Below, one piece after another: positions 11,801 through 23,800 of a DNA stretch of 64,000 bases. The notes beneath the pieces were generated by a model. The model was not told the DNA's origin. It saw only the letters and a list, made by a program, of their open reading frames with translations, and did not search any database. The stretch's first letter is position 1. Every line of letters begins with the position of its first letter. The translations under genes were made by a program, and so were the position numbers. The DNA is from Malurus cyaneus samueli (Eukaryota > Chordata > Aves > Passeriformes > Maluridae). The stretch lies in contig VKON01000103.1 in NCBI GenBank assembly GCA_009741485.1, positions 1,127,787-1,191,786 on the forward strand, read 5' to 3'.

Positions 11801-14800
11801 ACCAAGGTTGTGGTAATTCCTCCTCCATGTAGGTTGTTAACACTGCCTTTCTCTTCCCAGACCTCAGTCATACACAATAATTGGCTGAGTTTCAGAATCA
11901 GGGCTTGTGGGGCCACTTTTTTCCCCCACAACCCTATGTGTCCCTTGCAGGGACAGGGGTAGAGCCAGGCATGCTTACCTGAGCGCTGACATTCTGGTTG
12001 AAAGCTTGTCTCAGCACTTGGTTGAGTCCTTTTCTCACACTCTCCCTGAAGGCGTTGCTGATCATCATCCTCCTCGTGCTCAGAAACAGAACTGTGGGGC
12101 AACAAAAGCCACAGAGTGGTTTGAGACATCACCATGCTCCTGTTTGCTCTCTGGAATTGTTTTACATCGGGCTGGCTGTGCAGGGATCATCAAAGCTTAG
12201 ATCAGCTCTTAAAACAGAACTGCAGGGGCTCAGCAGCTCCTGAGCTCCCTGCTCATCCCATGGCAAAAGCCCTTTTTATCCCTATTTCCAGAGCAAGGTC
12301 TAACAAATGCAATTTCTTCAATTTTTGCCCCAGTGAGCCATGAGGCCACTCAGTGCCTGGGGCCAGGCTGGCACAGCATTCCCAGGGGACTGAGCCAGGC
12401 TTCACATCTTCGTGGCCAGAGTTACATAAAACACATGGGCTGCTCCACTGCTACGATTATTTTCCATTTAGGAAGCATCTGTAGGCATTCTTTAATAAAC
12501 TTAGCACTGTCTTCTTTTTCTCTTACAATTTGCAGAAAGAGTTTTATAGCTGCACTTGAATACTTTATACTGTACACAAGCCACTTCTACGTTCAGAAAG
12601 AGCTGCTGTACTCATCACACTGCTGATGGGGAGAATCAGCTAACAAAGCCTTTAGGTCCAAAAGCTGCTCATTTTGCTGTCATGCAAGGTCATAAACTCT
12701 TTTCTGTGCCATTCTTTGCTGAGGTCTCCAAGATAAGGAGTCCATGTGAATTCTGGGCAAGATTCTTCTCCAGGCCCCTTTAGTTTAGAGTTCTTACAGT
12801 TAAGGAGAAGCTGCCCATGAAAAAACAACCAGAGCCAGAAGCAGCTCTGTTCACCCAGGAAACTCAAAATCCTCCCATTTTGAAGCGTGCAGCTCCAAAT
12901 GCTCAACATTATTTTCAAATTAATCTTTAACGATAGAATTAGGTGCTGATATTGGAATAGGATTAGGTATTTGTGTGTAAACAAGGCTGAGGACCAAGGT
13001 CTGTTCTCTTCAGCAGCAGAGGGTTTTTACTGCAAAGCAGAGACCAAACCATCCTGTCTCAGACACAAAGGGGGTCCTGCAGTGATCCCCTTGAACTGCA
13101 GAGCTCCTGATCTCTTCATTTGACTCATTCCTGTTAAAATCCAAGCCACGAGCAAAGCCAATGCCATTTCCATCTAACAGGATATCAGGTTTGCCAGGGC
13201 AGCAGATTAACCATTCCCACCCCACATTCCCTGCCAACAGTGCATTCCTCACAGCTCAATCCTCACCCTGCACAGACCCAGAGCTCCCTGCAGCCATGCC
13301 AGAGGTGACACATACCTGTTTTGAGCATCATGCTGGCAGAGAGGCGGCACTCCAGGGAGGGAGCTGCTGTCATGTTAGCGAAAGCGGCTGCTGCTGCTGT
13401 GCTTTCGGGAGGAGCAGGGCTGAGTTCCGCTGGATAAAGGGGAAGCCTAGTTGTTTTCGCTGATGCTGTAATAGATGTCAAAGCTGCTGTCATTGTCAGT
13501 GGGTATGGGGTTGGCCTTTTGGTGATGTGTGAGCTCTGGAATTTGTGGGTGTCAGTTTTGTGCCTCGGAACGTGGGCTGTGGGTGTGAGCGTGGACACTG
13601 TGACAGTGCTGCTCTTGGGGGTTGTGAGCACAGTTGGAATATCCACAGGTGAGGCTGTCGTGTTTCTTGTTGCAAAAGGAAAATCTGGGTGTGTTCCTAC
13701 CGATGTCGGGTTGGTGGCAGTGTTATTTTTTGTTAGTGTCAGTATCGGTGTGCTTAATGCCATCACGGATGGCAAAGGTGTGTTTGCAGTGCCCAGAGAA
13801 AAGAAGGAAGAAGCTGGCACTGGTGAAGCTGGAGGTGATTTTCTCGTTAGTGGTTTTGCTTCTGAAGTTTCTACTGTAGGTATTGCACCAGAAGATACTC
13901 CAGATAACACTGCAAGAACAGAATGGGTAAAGTTGGTTGTTGACAAAGAAGGAGACTCTATCTGTGCTGGTGATGCATGGACAGAAGGAATGATGACTGA
14001 CTGCAGAGCACTGGTGGCAGGGGTTGGCAATGGGATGCCCTCGGGAGCTGGGTTGGGTGTGTTACAGGGAGCTGGACTATGACTTGTGTCCCACAAGTTT
14101 TCATCAGCCATAACCTAATAACCAGAGGACTCCAACTGGTTGCCTGCAAATTCTGGACAATGTCCAGAACCAGCATCTTCTGAGATAAAACTAGGGAAGA
14201 GAATTGAGCCAGAAGGCTTGGTTAGGGGAGAGGGGACCAGGCTGAAGGAGTCAAATTGTCAGTGAGCTGAAAAAACAGCGCTGGTGCTGTGCCTAACATT
14301 TGGGTCAGGAAAGGAATCTTCCCAGCATCACTCATTCGGGGTTCTGGAGAACTAGGGAGAGCACCTGTAGCATTAACAGGAGGCACAGGTAAATGGACAG
14401 GTGCTTTGCCATATTTATCCATAGGAATATCTCCAACAGTGAAGAAATCAGCAATATTTTTGGCCGTGCTTCCATGTTTTTTTTGCAGAGGGGTCAGGTA
14501 TTGCCAGTTCAGTAGCAAGGGATGAATATTGAACAGACGTTTTCAGTGCAAATGCATCCATGTCAAACTCTGAAATGCTATTCTTTCCAGCAAAGGGTAA
14601 ATTTGAAATGCTTTGACTATAGGATGCATATGTATAGTTTGCTGAAGGGGTGGAGAAGAGTGGCTGCTTGTAATTTGTGTTAATTTTGTTTTGCAGACTT
14701 GAAACCACCCAGTGTGGTGCATGGTACTCATCTTCCAGTGGAAAAGTACTTGGAGCAACTTCTCTTACTTCAGTTTGGACTGAAGTTTTTACCAAAGGAA

Positions 14801-17800
14801 TACTAATGCCATCTACACACAGCAATGCTTTATTGGTCCACGTAGAAGCTGAAGCTACGACTTCAGGAGGGCTGACAGGATCTAAATTGCTTTCAGAGTC
14901 TTCAAAATCCTGGAAGAGCCAGAACCGTGGCCGTCCATCACTGTTGTCATGGAAACAAGTGATGGCAGCATCCCCTATGCTGCAGGCATGACAGAGCTGA
15001 GTGGCTTTTCATCAACTGAATGCAAAGTCTGGACAGAGGTTAAATGATTTCAAGCTCTTGGAGATGAATATTCTGCATGTGGAGTCACAAGAGTGGGCAG
15101 TCTCATCTTTCTGTCTTCATTTACAGTTACATCTGAACTTGCTGCAGCTGCAGCTGGAGGAGGTGCAGCCACAAAGAAAAAAAAGTAGTAGCAGAAATAT
15201 TTGTGATAACAGGTTCAGGTTTGGAAAGGCCTATGGTGGAAGTAATTAATGGCACGGCAGCTAGATCAAGACTAGCCACAGCCACCTCCAAAACAGCACC
15301 TACCATCCTTGATCCTGCTGGTTTGGATAGCTGGAGAAACTTTGGAAAGCTGAGCTCCACGATGCAGAGCATTATCAGCATTAAAATTCACGGACATCTC
15401 TGCAGTCCCTCCTCTTGTGAAAGCTGCTGAGCTGTCCTTGCCGCAGGAAAACCGCCAGGATTTGAGAGAGCAGGGGCAGGAGAGCTGGGATCCCAGGCTG
15501 TTTTCCTGGTGGGTTCCACCAGTCAGGTTCTCCTGTAAAATCTGATCCAGAGGCAGCAGAGGAGGGATTTGCTGCTGCCACCCTGGGACTGTGTGTGCTG
15601 CCCCAGTAAACACCTCGTTTGTCTCAGTTAGCAAGGGACACCTTGGGCTTGCTGGAGAGGAGTGTGTTGCATTGCTAAAGAGAAAATCTGTTTTGCTTCT
15701 GAATTCTCATCCTGGCAGCACCGCACTGCGAGCGTGCCTCGCATCTGAACGAGTGGCACTGGCAGTGCAAGGGGGGACGTGCTCTGCACTGAGCTGCACT
15801 CCTCAGCCGGGCTCTGGGAGGAGGATGGCACAAAAGGTGCAGGGTTAGAGCCTGTGGGGTGATCAGTCAGTGCTGTGAAAGGCTGAGCATGGCTCACTGG
15901 CCGTGTTAGATGTGGAGAACCCACAGGATGGAGGACTGATGTGGAAACCTCTGCTTTATCCGGGAAAATGATGATGGTAGAAGAGTGATGCCGCTAATTC
16001 CATCAGTCAGTGCTGCCCTGAATGGCTGAGCATGGCTCACTGGCTGTGTTAGATGTGGAGAACCTCTGCTTTATCCTGAAAATGATGATGGTAGAAGAGT
16101 GATGCTGCTAATTCCATCAGTCAGTGCTGTGAAAGGCTGAGCGTGGCTCACTGGCCGTGTTAGATGTGGAGAACCCACAGGATGGAGGACTGATGTGGAA
16201 ACCTCTGCTTTATCCTGGAAAATGATGATGGTAGAAGAGTGATGCTGCTAATTCCATCAGTCAGTGCTGTGAAAGGCTGAGCGTGGCTCACTGGCTGTGT
16301 TAGATGTGGAAACCTCTGCTTTATCCTGAAAATGATGATGGTACAAGAGTGATGCTGCTAATTCCATCAGTCAGTGCTGCCCTGAATGGCTGAGCAGTTT
16401 TACCCCAGTGGAAGAGACATTGTACATACTGTCACCAGGGAACCATGACAGGCTTTGGGGAGTTACTGTCAGGGGAGACTGATGCATTTTGGACCCAGGA
16501 ATATCAGAATAGACAGGTGGAAAAGAGGTCCTTTCCAAAGGAGGCCCCTCTTCCCCCTAATTCTGTGAAATGCACTGCTGTGTTTCCCCACACTGGAATG
16601 CACCATGCTCAGAGGACTATTCCTGCTTTCACTAACCTGTGAGCTAGCTGAATCTGTGCTGAAGAAACCTTCAGGACCTGCAGACAAAGGCACTTGGATG
16701 GGCAGTACAGCTGGTTTAGAAAAGTGAATGGCATGAGGTGACTGAATTACCAATGAGGAGGATGATGATGATGATGATGATGGAACAGCAGCAAGCATGT
16801 CTGATCCCGATGAGCTCTCTTTGGGAATGGAGGGTGTTTTTAATGGCTGGGATGGCACTGCTGGCACTTGAATGGTGTGCTGGGCAGTGTGGCAAACATA
16901 CCAAGCTGAGGCAAACCTGTCAGAGCAGCTGTGTCATCTGCATCTTGGGGTGACGGCCTCAGCGGGGACTCAGCCGAAACCTCGGCGGGTTCCTGGGGCG
17001 CGCTCTGCCCGCTGCCTTGGTAAAGAGAGGGTGACAGGAGGTGCATCTGATCCAAAGTCCTGCTGCGGGCGCCAGTCAGCGTCGTTTTTATCATCTGGAG
17101 CAAGTCTGCGTTCTCCAAAGTCTGTCCCAGAGAAATGTCAGCTGCTGAGGGAGTCTTGGTTTCTGTGGAAGGCCGTGTTGGTGATAGAATTGATCTCCAG
17201 TTAGGAAAAGATCCTGTGGAAGGAGCATCGTTGATATGCTGTTGCCTGATACCTGTAAAAAAATGAGCAAAATTAGTATATTCTTCCCAAAGAAAAAAGG
17301 AAGAGGAGTTGTTGTCTTGTTGCTACAAATCGCAACATGAAATGCATTATGTTTAGTAGAACAAGTGAGTTTTTTTGTTATTTTCATAAAATAACACAAA
17401 ACAAGTGACAAACCAAAATATGAAACCCAGTGAAAGCTTCCACACAGCAGATTTTAAACCCCTCAGCCCATTTCATCTGACAGAAGGACAAGGAAAGCTG
17501 CCTAGGCCACACTATTCCAAAATCCTGCTTTTAACAGCAATATCTCAACACGCCAAAAGACACATCCTTACTTTTGGGCCAATTCTTGAGGTTATCACGA
17601 GTCACCCCATGTCAAAATATTACATGAGATGATGGGTTTAGAAGAAGTTTAGGCAGGGAATAGGTTCTGACAAGCGAGCTGCAGTGCCTTGGCATGCAGT
17701 GTGACACGGGAGTGGAGTCAGCTCTGGCTCTGTTCCTGGAGGATGCATCTGGAGGTGCCCGTCCTGCCAGCTCTAATAACACACGCAATTACAGACACAA

Positions 17801-20800
17801 AAGGAGCAAAATAAAACAGGGATGAACAAGAGGAGAGGGGGGCAAGATCCAAAACAAATTAGGAAATTAAACTATTTTTTTTTTTGCTATGTGCAGATGT
17901 ACGACACGTCGTTTCAAACACCAGTTCACTCTGCATTCAGCACCATAATGTTCCTAGGCTTTGTTTTCTTGAAATGATTACAGTTATTCTAAAATCACAG
18001 CATGGCAACTCTCACATTTGTACTAATTTAAAGATTAGGATTCACTCGAGGGTAAAATTTGAGGTGTTGGGGTTTATTTCCCTTCCCCCATGTCAAGACA
18101 ATAGATCAAAGCTCAGCCCTGGCATTTGGTACCACGCCAAGCTGTGTCCCATTGCAGCTATAGCAGAGGAATAAAAAAAGCTAAATGGAGCTAAATCCTG
18201 CCCTGCAGCTGCAGCACATCTGGATCAGGCACAGAGGATGCCACCCTCCTCCACAGCCCTACGAATAACTCAGAATGATGATGTAGAAGAGCAAGAAGAG
18301 AAGATCTTGAGACAAAAAATGGGCTGGACATTGGCTCCGGCCACCCAAAAACTCAGGGGTCAGCAGAGCCAAGAGCAGCAGCTGGGATCAGCCCAGAGGG
18401 ACAGGAGCCAGCAGCAAAGAGAGCAAAATGGGCCATGTTGCACCTAGTTAAAGCTACGTTTCTTTATTTCTACAATTTTCTTTCTTGCTAAGTTTCTACA
18501 CCACCCATCATCCATATGCACAGGCCAAAGGGGATTAGTCCAGCTCCTTCCTGTGCACATTCAACAGCAAAGTGCTGGAATTATGTTCAAAAAGAAATCA
18601 CACACATCCACAAAAAAAAACCCAAAAAAAACCCAAAAAGGCATCTTCAACAACAAAAGATATTTGATGTCTCAACTTGTGTTGCATTACTTACAGATCA
18701 CTTGGATTAATAACATTTAAAAGTGAACCTGATAAAGAGGACGTTGGGAAATTTTACTGCATTACTGACATTCTCCCATTATTATGTCAGGTATGTGTCT
18801 TTTCGTAACCTTCTGCACACTGAAGACAGAATTTCAATCTTCAACTCAGCTTTAATTGTTTATTTCTGAGATTTAGAAAAATTACCAAAAAAAAAAAAAA
18901 ATCTCTGACTGCTATTAAGTACTGTTTAGGCTAAATTTTAGGAAACAAAGTATTAACCTGTATAAGAGTAGTGGGAACCATATAAAACACAGCAGAAATG
19001 CAAAGATCATATTACATTAACAATTTGGATTTTATACAGGTCTAAATCAATCAGCCCTGAGGGACTCCCTGAGGAGGAATAATTCCAAAGGTGCTTTATA
19101 AAAAAATCCAGTTGTGAGAAACCCTGATCACAGAGTTATGCAATTTGCTTCTGTTGAAGAACATTAAGCCTACACAGCATGATGATAGCACCATTTTAGA
19201 GTTTTCCTAATATTATCATTTTTTTCCCATTATTCATTAAGAGTTTACAGTTGGAGAAATGGCACAAAAATACCGATTTCACGAGTCAAAGGATTTGAAA
19301 TACAGTACCAACGAAAAACACTCAGCAAAGCATTTACAAAAATAGCTCTGTAGCACATCAAAACTTTGCTCTCTGTGCAGAATGGCAAAAATTATGCTTT
19401 CATCATATGTTACCCTGATCACACATTGATGAGATTATTGCATCACAACCCATCTATCCCATACTTCTCACTTTTGGCATAATTCCACTGATGTTTTCAG
19501 CTTAATTACACACTTTTAGAAGAAGAATTAACCTCAAGTGTTCTCTAGGCCTGACAATAAGCCAGCCCTACAGAATCCTGAGTGCTGGATCACACTCCTG
19601 AACCATGAAGCTGCCAAACTCACAGATATTCCAGAAGGAATGGATGCTGCAGAGGCAGAGAAAACTGCAAAAGAGCAAAGGGAAAGAAACCAGAAAACTA
19701 AATCCTGTTGTTCATGGGTACCTTCTTCATAACCATTTTAAGGCAGATTCTAGGAAAAGTTAAGTGGTTCAAAAGACAGCTTCTCACATTTGCTTCAGCT
19801 GTAACGTTTCCTAGATCAGATCTTGACCTTCCAAACCCAAAAGTCTGTCCTGACAGAATTTGAACTCAGATTTGAACTCAGATTATTTTACTGGCCTTTA
19901 TCAATGTCTGTAAGAACCAGTCATTAAAAAAGCGTCATTCCCGTACAAAAAGCACCCTTTTCCTAGTGATCTTAGAAAATCACACCCGGGAACTACCATT
20001 AATTTGATTTTTGGCAGCCAGGCAAAATATTTTGTCCTGACACCATCAGAACTCTGTTGAAATGAAATGAGGGAAAGTCTGATGGAGGAGGTACCCCATT
20101 GCACAAGGTTTCCTTCTCAACGAACAAAAGTTTGGAGTTTATAACAAATAACAGAAAAACATTTGGATGCAACATTTGATCGTTTCCATTGCACTTCCAT
20201 GCTTTTTCTCACATGAAAATCAAAGCAGCAATCTTTTCTGTCTGGCAGGGTGAACTTTCCCTGCACTGACAGAATTCCCTTTGGGTCAGCCGAGCTTTGC
20301 ATGGGGGAGCATCCTTTTGGCTATCAATTAAAACACAGGTTGCAATAAAAACATGAGATATTTAATTTTCATATTGCTGCTTTTGGCATGGCCTGGTTTT
20401 CTCAGCCCAAATATCAGCTGGCTGGGATTGGGGAGAGCAGAGCCCAGGCTGTCACCAACACCGCTCCGGGAAGCACAGGCTGGTGTGACTCGTCCCTGCG
20501 GCTCCAAATTGTCACCTTTGTCACCCGGGTGGCTCTGCTGGGAGGATTTAATGGGATCTGGCAGCGGGGAGGGAGGTGAAGAGCAGGGAAGAGACAACAG
20601 CTCAGCCCGGGTGAGAAAACCCCGCTCTGGTCCAGGGAATTGTGCCCGCGGCGGTCACAGCGCATCCTCTGCGCTCCCGGAGCAGATGTTCCAAGGGATT
20701 TTTGGGAAATGCAGCAAAAAGAGTGGCAGAGAGGGAATCATCACCGCCCTGTGCCATGGGATAATTGCACATAATCATACAGAAAACAGAAACTCTCGCC

Positions 20801-23800
20801 CTTGAGCCTTCTGAGCATCACCGCTGCCACGGCTGCTGGAGTTTAGCTGGTTACTCGCAGAATTTAGGTGAATAAATGACATATCCATATATATATATAT
20901 ATTCATTTGTTGAATGAATTCATTTTTATTGCTTTTTCAGCAATAAATATTTTTTTTCCAATAATTTTTCCAACACTTTTAGGGTCAATATCTTTGTGAG
21001 CCTGGCAGGCTGCTTTAGTACCCCGCTTAGGCTGCTTTAGTACCCCGCTTATCTCTCTATTTGTAAACAGATATTTACACAAACCTTAGCAAAGGAATTG
21101 TGTTTATTCAGGAAACTTTTCTGTAGACACCATTCAAAAAAAAAAATTTTGAGGTCCCCAAAAATGCTGGAGCTCCCAGCCCAGCTCCAGTCTCCTCTGG
21201 GAGAAATGGACACTCAAACCACCACCAGGACAAGGTGCCTGCACCTCCTCCTTACCTATTTCCCTGAAAAAGTGATGGCTCTGTTTGAATCATTTGGGAA
21301 TTTACTTTACAGGTATCAAAGCAGCAAATAAAGCTCAGGAATATCCAAACACAGGGATAAAGCAGATAGATGTACCCAAAGGCTGAAGCTTCTGTGCTTA
21401 CAATGGCTGAATAAACACAAAAAATGACAGTACTAATGAGTGATGTGGTGTGAAAAAGTTGATCCTTTTCCCTAAGATAAAGGCATTAGCATTTCCTGTC
21501 AAATCATTAGACAACTTCTTCCCTGTGAAATGGCAGGAATCCTAAAAAAAATCCCTTATAAAAGAATGATCGCTGCTACAGGGACAATAATGTTTTAGTA
21601 ACAGCTGAAGTCACATTTAATTGTAAATGGTTAAACTACCACCAAGTGAGCAGCTGGTTTCTCACAAACAACACACACTGCCTGGAAGAAAGGGCATTAT
21701 CAGAAAGAAAAAAGATGCTGGCATTTCCAGATGGTGAACAGCACTGCACAACTTGGTGGATTCCCTCAGTTAAATCTCCAGGGTGCAGTAGAAAGAGCTC
21801 CTGAATAGATAGTAAGTAAAAGATCCCCTCTGAAAAGTTTTAAACAAGCCAAACAAGATGCCAACAAGCCAAACATTTCTTTTTTCTTCCACAGTAATAG
21901 GATTTTCGTGGCAGCCTTCTGCTGTGCTTGCTGATGGAACTCACAATGCTCCATCACACTGCACATATCAGAGGGGAAAACACGGCTCTGCTGGGACAGA
22001 AACCTCAAATCTTCCCCTTTGAATCGCCAGCTAAACCCTGGGAATTCAAATTTCTAACTCAACTCAGAACTGACCCCCCAAAAAGCCCATCTCTCTGACC
22101 CACTTTGTGTCCCACCACAGTATTTTCTGCCACTCGATTGCTGCTCTTTTTGCTAAAGTTTCACAAGATCCTGTTCTCTCAAAACCTCTGGAAGCTATTT
22201 CTAAAAACAGCCTCAGACAAAACCAGACCCTAATTTCTTTCCAACCACCCTGTTAATCCTTAGGGACATGAGTAGTCACTTCTAACAAAAAGAGAAAGGT
22301 TTTTCCTTTGTACACACACTGTGGAAACATTTTGAATTTATGTCAGTAGAATTGAATATCTGCATTTTAAAGCCCTCAGCCTAACCAGGATTTGAGGAGC
22401 TTTGCTGCTCCACTGTCAAACACATGCACTATAGAGTATTTAAGAAGGTTTTCTGTTAATCTGCTCTATGCTGGTGTTGTTATTCAAATGAGATCATTCA
22501 AAAGATATAGGGATAACCAGGGACAAGTAATGAATATGGGATATTTCTCAAAAATTAAATATATATGGAAAGGCAGGAAGGAAGAAGCTGCTAAAACTTT
22601 CAGATCATGCAGTCATTTATCACTCTTTCTACTCAGTTAAGGGTTTTTCAGGGGTCAAAACACCATCATTAAGATAAAGCTACCTGATGCTATGAAAAAA
22701 AAACCCTGACCATCCAAGGCTTTGCTGCAGGTAAGAGAAGAAGCAGAAGGTGAAAGCTCCTTCCCATAACCTTCCTGACATGTGAAATCCTGCACAAACC
22801 AGGGCAGCTCCTCAGCAAATCCCTCAGGTCAGATTTATTCCACTTTGAGCACTCTTTCAACACGTGCTGTTCCTCAGTGTCAAAATTCCCTGGCCTGGGT
22901 GTCAGGAAAACGGGGACCTGTGAGTGCAAAAAGCCAGAAAGGTGACACACCAGGCTCATGAGAAGTCATGTTCATTCAAAGATTGCTGCTTTTCTTTCTT
23001 TTTCTTCTTTCACTGGCACAGAAAGGCAGTGACTTCATGGGTGAATTGTGAACTAAAACTGTAAGCACAGCAAGAGTTACAGCGTGGATGCTGAGCAATA
23101 GATCAGAAAATAATCAGAAAATATTTGTGATGATTTTTGCAAATAATCAGAAAATATTTGTGATGATTTCACAAGCAGAAAAATGGCTGTAAGTTTTTTT
23201 TTTTTCAAATATTTATTTGCCTCAGGTGCATCTACCTGGTGATTTTTTTAAATTCTCTCAATGAAATGGTTTCTTTGCCATCTTTTCCTGCAGGGTCTGT
23301 CCTTCCCTGCAAGCCCCAAGAGGAACATGAGCTGTAGGATTTACCCTGCACCCCAAAGGGTCTCACACCACAATTATTGCAGCCCTATTGCATGGAGGAT
23401 TAATATTCAATTCAAAGTTAGCAAAGTTAGCCACAGAGAAAATCTGTTTTTCACAGCACCAAATGGGCTGCCTTGAAAAAGCAAAGAGAAGCAGCTGAAA
23501 GGTGAGAGGGGAAAAAAAGCTGAAAAATCAAGACAACTTCTGGTTTGACAATTATCCATGACCAAGGCCAGATCAGAGCTGAGCAGCAGAAGGAAAACCC
23601 AAAATGCTCCTTTGCATCTGTGTAATTTGGGGGGGACATCACCCTTCCAGCAGCCCCTCAAACTGCAGGAGACTCCTCTGACCCCAAAGAGCCCCTGCCT
23701 TGATGTCTGGGCTCAAACACTGCTCCTATTCTGAATTACCTTAGGCTGAAGCCAAATGTTTTATTTGCAGGAAAGGGCAGAAATGAGATTGTAAATCCTG

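Noticed and set aside
13519..14082. Plus-strand frame of 187 codons rich in Val and Gly
   Set aside because: It is the shadow of the Ser/Thr-rich giant exon on the minus strand.
20353..20805. GC-richer patch with frames on both strands
   Set aside because: It was considered as an alternative first exon. No signal peptide, CpG island or phase-matching donor was found.
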